DNA of 64,000 nt from Stenotrophomonas mori (GTDB taxonomy: Bacteria; Pseudomonadota; Gammaproteobacteria; Xanthomonadales; Xanthomonadaceae). Position numbers and translations under genes: made by a program. The stretch covers positions 62,001-126,000 of the forward strand of contig NZ_JAIKTS010000001.1 in the NCBI RefSeq assembly GCF_023556335.1, given 5' to 3'. Below the pieces are notes generated by a model. It made no database searches. It saw only the letters and a program-made list of their open reading frames with translations, and had not been told where the DNA came from. This document shows, one piece after another, positions 1-9,600 of this stretch (position 1 is the stretch's first letter; each line of letters opens with the position of its first letter).

Positions 1-171
1 CTGCGCCAGCGCGAACCGGTCGGCCGGCGGTTGGACTTCCTGCTGCAGGAGTTCAACCGCGAGGCCAACACGCTGGGCTCCAAGTCGGTGGACAGCCGCA
101 CCTCCAGTGCCGCGGTCGAACTGAAGGTGCTGATCGACCAGATCCGCGAGCAGGTGCAGAACCTGGAGTGA
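1..171 (+). CDS. yicC: YicC family endoribonuclease, C-terminal fragment
   Basis: Only the last 56 codons are inside the window; the frame is open from base 1 to the TGA at 169-171. The tail contains RLDFLLQEFNREANTLGSK and ends in QVQNLE, which matches the conserved C-terminal DUF1732 region of the YicC stress-induced protein family. In E. coli YicC has been described as an endoribonuclease affecting small-RNA turnover. yicC commonly lies close to gmk, and gmk follows here after one inserted gene. Assignment from the conserved tail is firm; nothing can be said about the N-terminal part. Confidence 0.85.
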   Translation: MRQREPVGRRLDFLLQEFNREANTLGSKSVDSRTSSAAVELKVLIDQIREQVQNLE

Positions 172-249
172 GCGCGGCGGGCCGGTGCGCGGTGCGCGCC
201 GGCCATGACAGGCAAGCACGGCAGGCAGGCACGGCGGGGAGTGGCGGAC

Positions 250-1515
250 ATGGGCGGCAGCGGAACCGGAACACTGCATCGGCGCGGATTCCTGGCGTCG
301 GCATCGGCCTGCGGCGTCGCCGCCCTGTTGCCCGCGGCCGCGCCGCGTGCCGCCGCCGCGGTGGCCGCCGACCGCCCATGGATTCCGTCCGATGCGGTGC
401 TGGAGGCCCTGCCGGAATGGATGCGTGCGTTCGGCGTCCCCGGCGTGGGCATCGCGGTGGTCGAGCAGGGCGAACTGGCCTGGCACCGCGGGTTCGGCCT
501 GGCCGACATCCAGCGTGGCACCGCGGTGGACGCGGACAGCGTGTTCGAGTGCGCGTCGCTGAGCAAGCCGGTCTTCGCCTACCTGGTCCTGCAACTGGTC
601 GATGCCGGTGTCCTGCGGCTCGACGGCGCGCTGGTCGACTACCACCGGCCGGCATACCTGGCCGTGGACGACCCGTGGCTGGAGCGGATCACGGTGCGCG
701 ACGTCCTGCGCCACAGCAGCGGGCTGCCGGGCTGGCGCGCCGACCCCGGGCACGAGGCGCTGCGCACCCGGGCCGCCCCGGGGGAACGGGTGGACTACTC
801 CGGCGAAGCCTTCTTCTGGCTGCAGCTGGCGGTGGAGCACGTGACCGGCCAGAGCCTGGACCAGCTTGCCCGGCGGCGGCTGTTCGGGCCGGCCGGCATG
901 CGCGGCAGCACCTTCGCCTGGGACGCGCATGCGGCACGGCACTCGGTGGTCGGGGTGCCGGCGCCCGGGGCGGCGCCGGTGGTGCAGACCTTCGGTCGGC
1001 AGTGGCCGCTGCTGGAACCCTTGGCGCGCGCCCGGGGCAAGCCGCTGCCGGCCTGGACCTGGGACGATGCGGTGCGCGCCCTGCCGCAGGCGCGCGCCGC
1101 CGCCCCGGAAGGCATGTTCACCTGGCCGGGCGACCTGCTGGCCAATGCCGCGGCCAGCCTGCGCGGACCGGTGCAGGACTATGCGCGCTTCCTCTGCCAC
1201 GTGCTGCCGCGGCCGCAGCGGCAAGGCTGGGAGATCGCCGAGGCGACCCGGCAGGCGATGCTGGCGCCGCAGCTGCCGGTGCGCCCCGAGTGGCTGTACA
1301 AGAGCCTGGGCTGGAACCTGGAGCGGATCGACGCGCGGACGCATTGGTTCTTCCATGGCGGGGCCAACGCGGGCCGCTACCGCACCTTCGCGGTGGGCGA
1401 TCCGCAGCGGCGCCGCGCGCTGGTGGTGATGACCAGCGGCGGGGGCGGTACCGGCGTCTACCAGCGCATCGTCCGCGCCGCGACCGGGCGCGACCTGCTG
1501 GCCTTCGACCTGTGA
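250..1515 (+). CDS. Tat-exported serine hydrolase (beta-lactamase/class C family)
   Basis: The 421-residue protein belongs to the serine beta-lactamase-like superfamily (class C beta-lactamases, esterases, DD-peptidases). Visible catalytic motifs are SLSK (nucleophile S103, K106), YSG around Y183 and HGG at H369, in the usual order and spacing. The N-terminus has a twin-arginine signal (RRGFLAS at residues 11-17) followed by a hydrophobic, Ala-rich stretch, so the enzyme is probably exported folded to the periplasm. I chose the ATG at 250 because a GGGGAG Shine-Dalgarno sits about eight bases upstream; an in-frame ATG at 205 has none. It lies between yicC and gmk, so it looks like an insertion into that neighbourhood. 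Substrate is unknown: esterase or peptidase activity is as likely as beta-lactamase. Confidence 0.8.
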   Translation: MGGSGTGTLHRRGFLASASACGVAALLPAAAPRAAAAVAADRPWIPSDAVLEALPEWMRAFGVPGVGIAVVEQGELAWHRGFGLADIQRGTAVDADSVFECASLSKPVFAYLVLQLVDAGVLRLDGALVDYHRPAYLAVDDPWLERITVRDVLRHSSGLPGWRADPGHEALRTRAAPGERVDYSGEAFFWLQLAVEHVTGQSLDQLARRRLFGPAGMRGSTFAWDAHAARHSVVGVPAPGAAPVVQTFGRQWPLLEPLARARGKPLPAWTWDDAVRALPQARAAAPEGMFTWPGDLLANAAASLRGPVQDYARFLCHVLPRPQRQGWEIAEATRQAMLAPQLPVRPEWLYKSLGWNLERIDARTHWFFHGGANAGRYRTFAVGDPQRRRALVVMTSGGGGTGVYQRIVRAATGRDLLAFDL

Positions 1516-1598
1516 GCCGGCCGCCCGCCGCCATTGCAGCGGCGCCCGCGGCTGGTTATCGTGCGCCGCCCGATCCCGTCGACCCGGAGAGCCGAGCG

Positions 1599-2210
1599 AT
1601 GCGTGGCACCCTCTACATCGTGGCGGCCCCTTCCGGCGCCGGCAAAAGCAGCCTCGTCAATGCCACCCTGGCGCGCGACCCGCAGATCGCGCTGTCGATT
1701 TCCTTCACCTCGCGGGCGATGCGCCCGGGCGAGGAGAACGGCCGGCACTACCATTTCGTCGCCGCCGAGGCGTTCGAGCGGATGATCGCCGCCGGCGACT
1801 TCTTCGAGCACGCGCGGGTGCACGGCGATTGGAAGGGCACCGCCCGGCAGTCGGTGGAGCCGCAGCTGGCCGCGGGCAAGGACGTGCTGCTGGAGATCGA
1901 CTGGCAGGGCGCGCGCCAGGTGCGCGACAAGGTGCCCGACGCGGTCAGCGTATTCATCCTGCCGCCCTCGCGGCAGGCGCTGGACGAGCGCATGCGCAAG
2001 CGCGGCCAGGACAGCGAGGCGGTGATGGCGCAGCGGCTGGCCGCCGCGCGCGACGAGATGCTGCACTACGACGAGTTCGATTTCGTGATCGTCAACGAGG
2101 ACTTCGACACCGCGGTCGACGAGATGTGCGCCATCTTCACCGCCAGCCGGTTGCGCCGGGCGCAGCAGCAGGCGCGCCACGGCGGCCTGATCCGCTCGCT
2201 GCTGGACTGA
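1599..2210 (+). CDS. gmk: Guanylate kinase
   Basis: Guanylate kinase converts GMP plus ATP to GDP in purine nucleotide metabolism. The 203-residue length is normal. The P-loop PSGAGKSS is at residues 11-18, followed by the GMP-binding segment (SFTSRAMRPGEENGRHYHF) and the IDWQGARQVR strand-helix typical of the family. The ATG at 1599 is preceded by GGAGAG at a good distance; the same frame stays open far upstream, but that extension is only the shadow of the hydrolase gene. gmk, rpoZ and spoT lie in this order as in E. coli, linking GTP supply with the alarmone (p)ppGpp. Confidence 0.97.
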   Translation: MRGTLYIVAAPSGAGKSSLVNATLARDPQIALSISFTSRAMRPGEENGRHYHFVAAEAFERMIAAGDFFEHARVHGDWKGTARQSVEPQLAAGKDVLLEIDWQGARQVRDKVPDAVSVFILPPSRQALDERMRKRGQDSEAVMAQRLAAARDEMLHYDEFDFVIVNEDFDTAVDEMCAIFTASRLRRAQQQARHGGLIRSLLD

Positions 2211-2282
2211 GCCCGGACGTCGCCGGGACACCGTTCCTGCGAGGCAACTGATTGATTCCAAAGGGGCGGTTCAGGCGCGGAT

Positions 2283-2312
2283 TTGATTTTCGGCGGCCGC
2301 GGCCTGTACAAT
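2283..2312 (+). promoter_or_regulatory. Sigma-70 type promoter for rpoZ
   Basis: TTGATT at 2283-2288 and TACAAT at 2307-2312 are separated by 18 bp, in an otherwise GC-rich intergenic stretch 56 bp upstream of the rpoZ start. Assigned from sequence only. Confidence 0.55.
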
Positions 2313-2367
2313 CCGCGACCTTTCCCTCATTCGATCGAGCGGCCGCAGCTGGCCGCCGGGAGCCCGC

Positions 2368-2667
2368 ATGGCCCGCATCACCGTAGAAGATTGCCTGGAA
2401 GTCGTTAACAACCGTTTCGAGCTGGTCATGATGGCGTCCAAGCGCGCCCGCCAGCTGGCCAACGGCGTGCAGGCCACCCTCGACAACAGCGAGACCGACG
2501 ACAAGCCGACCGTGCTGGCGCTGCGCGAGATCGCCGCCCGCAAGATCGACAACGCGCTGATCGAGGAAGTGGAGAAGGCCGAGCGCGAGCGCGCCGAGCG
2601 CGAGGCGCTGGAATGGGCCGCGGCCGAGGTCGTGGCCGACGAGGACATGTCCAAGAACGACGACTGA
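2368..2667 (+). CDS. rpoZ: DNA-directed RNA polymerase omega subunit
   Basis: Omega is the smallest RNA polymerase core subunit; it helps fold and hold beta-prime and, in E. coli, forms part of a ppGpp-binding site. The 99-residue protein begins [20 protein letters not shown], continues with the conserved RARQL and the [12 protein letters not shown]-type segment (here [13 protein letters not shown]), and ends in a charged, Glu-rich tail. Length and motif order are standard for the Xanthomonadaceae. It stands between gmk and spoT, with its own apparent promoter upstream and a hairpin downstream. Confidence 0.97.
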   Translation: MARITVEDCLEVVNNRFELVMMASKRARQLANGVQATLDNSETDDKPTVLALREIAARKIDNALIEEVEKAERERAEREALEWAAAEVVADEDMSKNDD

Positions 2668-2692
2668 TCCACCACCCCGTCGTGGTGCATCC

Positions 2693-2717
2693 GACAGCCC
2701 GCCCCGTGCGGGCTGTC
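2693..2717 (+). terminator. Hairpin after rpoZ
   Basis: A perfect 10-bp stem (GACAGCCCGC paired with GCGGGCTGTC) around a 5-base loop lies 25 bases after the rpoZ stop. It is followed by CGCTTTCC rather than a clean T tract, so it may be a weak or partial terminator before spoT. Confidence 0.5.
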
Positions 2718-2818
2718 CGCTTTCCCCGCCATGGAAACGGCGCCGCGGCCAGCGTCCGCGCACCGTGGACCGATGCCGGCAATTGCCGAGCTGTGGCCAC
2801 TGGCCTATCTTCGATGTC

Positions 2819-4978
2819 ATGAACCCAGGCCCCACTGCCCAGGTCGCCGCGCCCGCGGGTGGCGCGGTGCCGGATTACGTCCTCCAGCTTGAACGCGCGG
2901 CCAGCTACCTGCCCGCCGAACAGCGGCTGCTGCTGCGCCGCGCCTGGGAGGTTGGTGCGGCCGCGCATGCCGGGCAGACCCGCAAGTCCGGCGAGCCCTA
3001 CATCACCCACCCGGTTGCGGTGGCCTGCGTGCTGGCCGAGCTGGGGCTGGACGTGGAGGCGCTGGTCGCGGCGATCCTGCACGACACCATCGAGGACACG
3101 CCGCTGACCCACGAGGCGTTGGCCGAGCAGTTCGGCGACACCGTGGCCGACCTGGTGGACGGCGTCACCAAGCTGGACAAGCTGCGCTTCCGCGACCGCC
3201 AGGAGGCGGTGGCCGAGAGCTTCCGCAAGATGCTGCTGGCGATGTCGCGCGACCTGCGCGTGATCATGATCAAGCTGGCCGACCGCCTGCACAACATGCG
3301 CACCCTGGGCGCGCAGAGCGCCGAGGCGCGGCGCCGCATCGCGCTGGAGACGCTGGACATCTACGCGCCCATCGCCCAGCGCCTGGGCATGAGCCTGATC
3401 AAGTCGGAGCTGCAGAACCTGGGTTTCAAGGCGCTGTACCCCTGGCGCCACGCGATCCTGGAAAAGCACATCCGCAGCCAGCCGGTGGTGCGCCGCGAAG
3501 CGATGGCGCAGGTGGAGGTGCAGCTGTCGCAGCGGCTGGCGCGCGAGGGCCTGGAGCATCGCCTGATCAGCCGCATCAAGACGCCCTGGAGCATCTACAC
3601 CAAGATGCACGAGGAGAACAAAAGCTTCGACCAGGTGATGGACGTGTTCGGTTTCCGCCTGGTGATGCGCTCGGTGCCCAGCTGCTACCACGCCCTGGGC
3701 GCCGTGCATGCCACGTTCAAGCCGCTGGACGGACGCTTCCGCGATTTCATCGCCATCCCGAAGGCCAACGGCTACCAGTCGCTGCACACGGTGCTGTTCG
3801 GCCCGTACGGGTCGCCGATCGAGGTGCAGATCCGCACCGAGGAGATGGACCTGATCGCCGAGCGCGGCGTGGCCGCGCACTGGACCTACAAGTTCGGCGG
3901 CGATTCGCCCAACAGCGCGCAGAGCCGCGCCCATGCCTGGATCGTGGAGCTGATCGACTCGCAGCGCTCGGCCGGGTCGTCGCTGGAATTCCTGGACAAC
4001 GTCAAGGTCGACCTGTTCCCCGACGAGGTCTACCTGTTCACGCCCAAGGGGCGGATCCTGGCATTGCCGCGCAATTCCACCGCGCTGGATTTCGCCTACG
4101 CCGTGCATACCGACGTCGGCAACCGCGCGGTGGCCTCGCGGGTGGACAAGAAGCTGGTGCCGCTGCGCACCAAGCTGGTCAGCGGGCAGACGGTGGAAGT
4201 GATCACCGCGCGCTCGGCCACGCCCAAGCCGCAGTGGCTGGAGTTCGTGGTCAGCGCCAAGGCGCGCACCGCGATCCGCCACCAGCTCAAGCAGCTCGAG
4301 CACGAGGATGCGGTGCAGCTGGGGCACCGCATGCTGGACCGCGCGCTGGAGGCGATGGACAGTTCGATCGAGCGGCTGCCCAAAGGCCGGCTGGATGCCT
4401 TCCTGGCCGAGCACCGCTATCCGCGCCTGGAGGCCTTCCTGGCCGATGTCGCCCTCGGCAACTGGATGCCGACCCAGGCCGCGCAGGCGCTGATGGCGCA
4501 TGGCGAGGCGCTGGCCGGCGGCATGCCGCAACGCGCGCAGGAGAAGATCCTGATCAGCGGCAGCGAGCGCGGCGTGGTCACCTTCGCCGGCTGCTGCCAG
4601 CCGATCCCGGGCGACGAGATCATGGGCTACCACACCGCCGGCAAGGGCATCGTGGTGCACCGCATGGACTGCCCGAACCTGGCCGAGCTGCGCAAGTCGC
4701 CCGAGCGCTGGGTGCCGATCGGCTGGGACAGCAGCGTGGTCGGCGACTACGACACCGCGCTGATCGTGGTGGTGGAGAACGGCACCGGCGTACTGGCGCA
4801 GCTGGCCGCGGCCATTGCCCAGAGCCAGTCGAACATCGAGCGCGTGGACTACCTGGACCGCGACATCAATGCGGCGATGCTGTGCTTCAACCTGCAGGTG
4901 CGCGACCGTACCCACCTGGCCGAGGTGATGCGCCGGCTGCGGCGCCTGAGCGTGGTGCAGTCGGTCCGCCGCAGATAG
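2819..4978 (+). CDS. spoT: Bifunctional (p)ppGpp synthetase/hydrolase SpoT
   Basis: SpoT makes and degrades the stringent-response alarmone (p)ppGpp. The 719-residue protein has the full RSH layout. The N-terminal HD hydrolase domain is intact (YITHP at 61-65, HDTIED at 88-93). The synthetase domain contains [13 protein letters not shown] and [23 protein letters not shown] domain and a C-terminal ACT domain ([20 protein letters not shown]) follow. The RFRD tetrapeptide is the bifunctional RxKD class rather than the EFDD class of RelA, with Arg in place of the usual Lys. The ATG at 2819 gives the expected N-terminus, although no clear Shine-Dalgarno precedes it; the frame is open to 2765. Confidence 0.95.
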   Translation: MNPGPTAQVAAPAGGAVPDYVLQLERAASYLPAEQRLLLRRAWEVGAAAHAGQTRKSGEPYITHPVAVACVLAELGLDVEALVAAILHDTIEDTPLTHEALAEQFGDTVADLVDGVTKLDKLRFRDRQEAVAESFRKMLLAMSRDLRVIMIKLADRLHNMRTLGAQSAEARRRIALETLDIYAPIAQRLGMSLIKSELQNLGFKALYPWRHAILEKHIRSQPVVRREAMAQVEVQLSQRLAREGLEHRLISRIKTPWSIYTKMHEENKSFDQVMDVFGFRLVMRSVPSCYHALGAVHATFKPLDGRFRDFIAIPKANGYQSLHTVLFGPYGSPIEVQIRTEEMDLIAERGVAAHWTYKFGGDSPNSAQSRAHAWIVELIDSQRSAGSSLEFLDNVKVDLFPDEVYLFTPKGRILALPRNSTALDFAYAVHTDVGNRAVASRVDKKLVPLRTKLVSGQTVEVITARSATPKPQWLEFVVSAKARTAIRHQLKQLEHEDAVQLGHRMLDRALEAMDSSIERLPKGRLDAFLAEHRYPRLEAFLADVALGNWMPTQAAQALMAHGEALAGGMPQRAQEKILISGSERGVVTFAGCCQPIPGDEIMGYHTAGKGIVVHRMDCPNLAELRKSPERWVPIGWDSSVVGDYDTALIVVVENGTGVLAQLAAAIAQSQSNIERVDYLDRDINAAMLCFNLQVRDRTHLAEVMRRLRRLSVVQSVRRR

Positions 4979-4981
4979 CCT

Positions 4982-5007
4982 CCGGGCGGGCTGCCACACC
5001 CGCCCGG
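4982..5007 (+). terminator. Hairpin at the end of spoT
   Basis: A perfect 9-bp GC stem (CCGGGCGGG with CCCGCCCGG) with an 8-base loop begins four bases after the spoT stop. There is no T run behind it, so it could act as an mRNA 3'-end stabiliser or a weak terminator. Confidence 0.45.
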
Positions 5008-5157
5008 CACCGGCCGCGGTGGCCGGTGGCCCGTTCCGCCCTCGCGTCCCCGCGGCCTGCGCCCGGTGCCCGGTGCCCGGTGCCCGGCAGGGTGGGGCGG
5101 GCACCGCGCAGCGGTCCGTTTCCGGCATCCCGGGCGTGGCCGGGCCGGCAGGCGGCG

Positions 5158-5260
5158 TTCTCCACAGCCGGTGTGCAATGCCCTGCCCACAACATGTGGA
5201 TAACCGCCGCTGGGCCTTGGGCGGTGGGCCTCTGCCCGCGCTGGCGAACAATTGTCCACG
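5158..5260. promoter_or_regulatory. Cluster of DnaA-box-like sites upstream of ridA
   Basis: The 340-bp spoT-ridA gap contains TGTGGATAA at 5195-5203, the exact reverse complement of the DnaA-box consensus TTATCCACA. TTCTCCACA at 5158-5166 has one mismatch and TTGTCCACG at 5252-5260 has two. A facing CCACA at 5187-5191 makes a small inverted repeat with the perfect box. The rest of the gap shows only GC-rich short tandem repeats (CGGTGCC three times near 5065-5090). Whether DnaA binds here is inference. Confidence 0.35.
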
Positions 5261-5283
5261 GCCGGTGCATGCAGGGGCGACGC

Positions 5284-5289
5284 TACAAT
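5284..5289 (+). promoter_or_regulatory. Possible -10 element for ridA
   Basis: TACAAT in the context GCTACAATGGTCCGCC, 30 bases before the ridA start. The same layout recurs upstream of gap and, as TATAAT, upstream of rpmE2 and fba. No convincing -35 hexamer is visible. Confidence 0.35.
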
Positions 5290-5318
5290 GGTCCGCCTTT
5301 ACCCACCGGAGTTCCCCC

Positions 5319-5705
<387 letters not shown>

Positions 5706-5713
5706 CCCCCGGC

Positions 5714-7858
5714 ATGGCGCGCACCCGGCCGGCCGCCCCCGCACTGGCGGCCAGCGGCGAAGCCCCGGTGACGGTGCTGCCCGGTGTCGGGCCGGCCGTC
5801 GCCGCCAAGCTGCAGGCGCGCGGGATCTGCACCCTGCAGGACCTGTGGCTGCACTTGCCGCTGCGCTACGAGGACCGTACCCGGCTCAGCGCCATCGCCG
5901 CGCTGCAGCCGGGCGTCGCCGCCCAGGTGGAGGGCCGGGTGGTCGCCGTCGAGCGCGGCTTCCGCTACCGGCCGGTGCTGCGGGTGGCGGTGGAGGATGG
6001 TTCGCGGGCCACCGTGGTGCTGCGTTTCTTCCATTTCCGTGCCGCGCAGGTGGCGCAGTTCGCGGTCGGCGCGCGGTTGCGCTGCTACGGCACGCCGCGG
6101 CCCGGCCCGCAGGGGCTGGAGATCGTCCATCCCAGCTACCGGCTGCTCGGCGAACAGGAGCAGGCAGGGCTCGGGGACGCGCTGGATCCGGTCTATCCCC
6201 TGGTCGAGGGCATCGGGCCGGCAAGCCTGCGCAAGCTGATCGGCCACGCCCTGGAGCGCCTGCCGGACGCGGCCACCCTGGAACTGCTGCCGGAGACGCT
6301 GCTGGCCGGGCTGGCGCTGCCGGCGTTGCGCCAGGCACTGCTGACCATGCACCGGCCGCCGGCCGATGCCGACGTGGCGGCACTGGCCGCCGGCACCCAT
6401 CCGGCGCAGCGGCGCCTGGCGATGGAGGAACTGCTGGCGCACCACCTCAGCCTGCGCCGCCAGCGCATCGCCCTGCAGCGCCACCGTGCGCCGGTGCTGG
6501 ACGGTGGCGCGGCGCAGGTGCGCCGGCTGCTGGACGCGCTGCCGTTCCGCCTGACCGGTGCGCAGGCGCGGGTCTTCCGGGAGATCCGCACGGACCTCGC
6601 GCGCCCGCAGCCGATGCTGCGGCTGGTGCAGGGCGACGTCGGCTCGGGCAAGACGGTGGTCGCGGCGCTGGCGGCGATGCTCGCGGTGGCCCACGGCCGT
6701 CAGGTGGCGCTGGCGGCGCCGACCGAGCTGCTGGCCGAGCAGCACCTGGCCAGCCTGCGCGGCTGGCTCGAACCGCTGGATGTGCGGGTGGCGTGGCTGG
6801 CCGGCAAGGTCACCGGCAAGGCGCGCGCCCGGGTGCTGGAGGAGATCGCCAGCGGCCAGGCGCAGGTGGTGGTCGGCACCCACGCGCTGATGCAGGACAG
6901 CGTGGTGTTCGGCGACCTGGCGCTGGCCATCGTCGACGAGCAGCACCGCTTCGGGGTCCACCAGCGGCTGGCCCTGCGCGACAAGGGCGCCGACGGCGGC
7001 AGCGTGCCGCATCAACTGGTGATGACCGCTACGCCGATCCCGCGCACGCTGGCGATGGCGGCCTATTCGGACCTGGACCTGTCGGCGATCGGCGAGCTGC
7101 CGCCCGGGCGCACGCCGGTGCAGACCATCGTCATCAATGCCGAGCGCCGGCCCGAACTGGTCGAGCGCATCCGTGCGGCCTGTGCGCAGGGGTGCCAGGC
7201 CTATTGGGTGTGCACGCTGATCGAGGAGGTCGACGAGCAGGACGGCAAGCCCGGGGTCGCCGCCGGGCGCATGGAGGCCAGTGCCGCGCAGGCCACTTTC
7301 GAGGCGCTGTCGGCGCAGCTGCCCGGGGTGCGCGTCGGGCTGGTGCACGGGCGCATGAAGGCCGCCGAGAAGCAGGCGGCGATGCGCGCCTTCAAGGCCG
7401 GCCAGACCGGGCTGCTGGTCGCCACGACGGTGATCGAGGTGGGGGTCGACGTTCCCAATGCCTCGCTGATGATCATCGAGAACGCCGAGCGCCTGGGCCT
7501 GGCGCAGCTGCACCAGCTGCGCGGGCGGGTGGGCCGCGGCGCCGCCGCTTCGAGCTGCGTGCTGATGTACCAGGCGCCGCTGTCGGCGATGGCGCGGCAA
7601 CGGCTGCAGACGCTGCGGCAGAGCAACGATGGCTTCCTGATCGCGGAGAAGGACCTGGAACTGCGCGGCCCCGGCGAACTGCTGGGAACCCGCCAGACCG
7701 GGCTGGCGGCATTCCGCGTCGCCGACCTGGCCCGCGATGCGGCGCTGCTGCCGGGCGTGCACGCGCTGGCCGAGCGGCTGCTGGCCGAAGCGCCGGCGCT
7801 CGCCGACCGGGTGGTGGCGCGCTGGGTGGGCGGCGCCGCACGCTACGCGTCGGCCTGA
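5714..7858 (+). CDS. recG: ATP-dependent DNA helicase RecG
   Basis: RecG remodels stalled replication forks and branched recombination intermediates. The 714-residue protein starts with the wedge (OB-fold) domain preceded by a helix-hairpin-like GVGPAVAAKLQARG. It then has the superfamily 2 motor: Walker A GDVGSGKT at residues 307-314, DEQH at 408-411, MTATPIPRT, and motif VI QLHQLRGRVGRG. The C-terminus carries the GPGELLGTRQTGL segment typical of RecG. Length is standard. It follows ridA by eight bases and is the last gene of that short transcription unit. Confidence 0.97.
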   Translation: MARTRPAAPALAASGEAPVTVLPGVGPAVAAKLQARGICTLQDLWLHLPLRYEDRTRLSAIAALQPGVAAQVEGRVVAVERGFRYRPVLRVAVEDGSRATVVLRFFHFRAAQVAQFAVGARLRCYGTPRPGPQGLEIVHPSYRLLGEQEQAGLGDALDPVYPLVEGIGPASLRKLIGHALERLPDAATLELLPETLLAGLALPALRQALLTMHRPPADADVAALAAGTHPAQRRLAMEELLAHHLSLRRQRIALQRHRAPVLDGGAAQVRRLLDALPFRLTGAQARVFREIRTDLARPQPMLRLVQGDVGSGKTVVAALAAMLAVAHGRQVALAAPTELLAEQHLASLRGWLEPLDVRVAWLAGKVTGKARARVLEEIASGQAQVVVGTHALMQDSVVFGDLALAIVDEQHRFGVHQRLALRDKGADGGSVPHQLVMTATPIPRTLAMAAYSDLDLSAIGELPPGRTPVQTIVINAERRPELVERIRAACAQGCQAYWVCTLIEEVDEQDGKPGVAAGRMEASAAQATFEALSAQLPGVRVGLVHGRMKAAEKQAAMRAFKAGQTGLLVATTVIEVGVDVPNASLMIIENAERLGLAQLHQLRGRVGRGAAASSCVLMYQAPLSAMARQRLQTLRQSNDGFLIAEKDLELRGPGELLGTRQTGLAAFRVADLARDAALLPGVHALAERLLAEAPALADRVVARWVGGAARYASA

Positions 7859-8009
7859 ATGCCCGTGTGCGGGGCAGGGCGGCACCGGCAACAGGACGGG
7901 AAATGCCGCCGCAGGCGCCGGACGCCTGCGGAAATGGCGCCGGCCACGATGCTTCCCCTGTCATGGTGGAGCTGCCAGACTCCATGATCGATCCGCAGAC
8001 GAGCCTGAA

Positions 8010-8951
8010 ATGAGCAAGAAGATCCCGTTGCTGATTGACACCGATCCGGGTGTGGACGATGCGCTGGCGCTGTTGATGGCCTTCGCCGACGAGCGCCATG
8101 CGGTGGTCGGGTTGACGGTGGCCGCCGGCAATGTCGGCCTGGAGCACACCGTGCGCAATGCCCTGAAGCTGTGCGAGGTGGCCGGGCGCGAGGACGTGCC
8201 GGTCTTCGCCGGCACCGCCGATCCGCTGCTGCACCCGGCCGAAGACGCGGCCCACGTGCACGGCCGCGACGGGTTCGGCGATGTCGACCTGCCGGCCGCC
8301 GCGCGCGGTGCCGAGGCCGAGCATGCGGCACTGGCGATCCTGCGGCTCTCGCACCAGTACGCCGGCGAGCTGCTGCTGGTGGCCCTGGGGCCGCTGACCA
8401 ACCTCGCGCTGGCGCTGAAGCTGGACCCGACCCTGCCGCAGCGGGTGAAGCGCTTCCTGGTGATGGGCGGGGCGATCAACGGCCACGGCAACATCACGCC
8501 GATGGCCGAATTCAACATTGCCTTCGACCCGGAAGCCGCGCACATCGTGTTCAGCGCCTTCCCGCAGACCGAGGTCGCCGACTGGGAGGCCACGGTGGCG
8601 CACGGCCTGCTGCACCGTGACGTGGAGCAGTGGCTGGCCGCGGACACCGACAAGGCGCGTTTCTACGAACTGATCTCGCGCCAGACCCGGCTGTGGTCCG
8701 AGGACAGCCGCGGCGAGTACTGGTATGCCGCCGATGCGCTGGCCATGGCCTGGGCGCTGCAACCGGACGGCGCGACCCGGGTGGAGCGGCGGCCGCTGGC
8801 GATCGAGCTCGCCGGCACCCATGCCCGCGGCGCCACGGTGGTGGACTGGAACCGCCAGACCGGCGCGGCCGACAACACCGCCCTGCTGCTGGCCTACGAC
8901 CGCGCGCGCTTCGAACGCCAGGTGCAGGCGGCGCTGGGGCTGGTCGACTGA
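8010..8951 (+). CDS. Inosine-uridine preferring nucleoside hydrolase
   Basis: This enzyme hydrolyses the N-glycosidic bond of ribonucleosides for nucleoside salvage. The 313-residue protein carries the family signature DTDPGVDD at residues 10-17, whose aspartates bind calcium and the ribose. It also has the FLVMGGAI and [15 protein letters not shown] segments of the IunH/RihA fold. No signal peptide is visible, so it is cytoplasmic. Substrate preference cannot be read from sequence. It stands alone between recG and rpmE2, with a 151-base gap upstream. Confidence 0.9.
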   Translation: MSKKIPLLIDTDPGVDDALALLMAFADERHAVVGLTVAAGNVGLEHTVRNALKLCEVAGREDVPVFAGTADPLLHPAEDAAHVHGRDGFGDVDLPAAARGAEAEHAALAILRLSHQYAGELLLVALGPLTNLALALKLDPTLPQRVKRFLVMGGAINGHGNITPMAEFNIAFDPEAAHIVFSAFPQTEVADWEATVAHGLLHRDVEQWLAADTDKARFYELISRQTRLWSEDSRGEYWYAADALAMAWALQPDGATRVERRPLAIELAGTHARGATVVDWNRQTGAADNTALLLAYDRARFERQVQAALGLVD

Positions 8952-8967
8952 GGAAGTGTCCCCCGGC

Positions 8968-8997
8968 TTGCCGACGCAGCCGGCCGGGGGCTATAAT
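8968..8997 (+). promoter_or_regulatory. Sigma-70 type promoter for rpmE2
   Basis: TTGCCG at 8968-8973 and a perfect TATAAT at 8992-8997 are spaced by 18 bp, 36 bases before the start of the L31 gene. I see no recognisable Zur operator around it. Confidence 0.55.
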
Positions 8998-9033
8998 GCC
9001 GCTCTTGACCACCAGCCCACACGGTGTGAGCCC

Positions 9034-9276
9034 ATGAAGGCCGACATTCATCCCGATTACCACAGCGTCGTGTTCCACGACGTCACGTCCGATTTCAAGT
9101 TCCTGACCCGTTCGACCATGTCCTCCAAGGAGACGGTCAAGTGGGAAGACGGCGAAGAGTACCCGCTGATCAAGGTCGAAATCTCCTCGGCCTCGCACCC
9201 GTTCTACACGGGCAAGCACAAGGTCATCGACACCAGCGGCCGCATCGACAAGTTCCAGAAGCGCTACGCGCGCTGA
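9034..9276 (+). CDS. rpmE2: 50S ribosomal protein L31 type B (zinc-independent)
   Basis: L31 bridges the large and small ribosomal subunits. The 80-residue protein has no cysteine at all, so it lacks the CxxC zinc site of type A L31 and belongs to the C-minus type B paralogues. Those are longer and in many bacteria are used under zinc shortage. Recognisable segments are [36 protein letters not shown] and [10 protein letters not shown]. The gene has its own consensus-like promoter and a strong terminator. Confidence 0.95.
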   Translation: MKADIHPDYHSVVFHDVTSDFKFLTRSTMSSKETVKWEDGEEYPLIKVEISSASHPFYTGKHKVIDTSGRIDKFQKRYAR

Positions 9277-9304
9277 TCGAACGACGACTGCCGTACCGTC
9301 CGGG

Positions 9305-9335
9305 CAATGGCCGCGCTCAGCGCGGCCATTGTTTT
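9305..9335 (+). terminator. Rho-independent terminator after rpmE2
   Basis: CAATGGCCGCGCT and its inverted copy AGCGCGGCCATTG form a near-continuous stem followed by TTTT, 28 bases after the rpmE2 stop. Confidence 0.8.
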
Positions 9336-9462
9336 GTCGTGCGTGGTGTCCGGCCCCGGTGCCGGACGCCGTGGCCCGCGCGTCTTTCGGCGGGCTGAAT
9401 GTATGCGCAACCCCGCATGCCGCGATCGCGACGCTGTGTCGCGGACATGCCGCCCGATAGGA

Positions 9463-9502
9463 CGTTCGTCTATGCGAACGGCAAATGCTGCTGTGCGATA
9501 AT
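9463..9502 (+). promoter_or_regulatory. Possible gltA promoter/operator
   Basis: The 324-base gap between rpmE2 and gltA holds, besides the rpmE2 terminator, the inverted repeat CGTTCG-6-CGAACG at 9463-9480. Seventeen bases on is GATAAT (9497-9502), a plausible -10 about 100 bases upstream of gltA. No good -35 is seen, so the inverted repeat may be an operator overlapping it. Speculative. Confidence 0.3.
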
Positions 9503-9600
9503 ACCGGGCAACCGCGGTGATACATCGCCAACGTCCTACACGCGCCTGCCCGTCATCCCCCTTACAGGACAGGCGCCTTCCATCTTGAGGAGCGCACACT

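Noticed and set aside
168-1598. N-terminal extension of guanylate kinase to a 680-residue fusion
   Set aside because: The upstream part is the out-of-frame shadow of the serine hydrolase gene; the ATG at 1599 has a good ribosome-binding site and gives the normal length.
5063-5092. Tandem CGGTGCC copies in the spoT-ridA gap as a microsatellite or operator
   Set aside because: Only about three copies of a low-complexity GC heptamer; common by chance in this composition.
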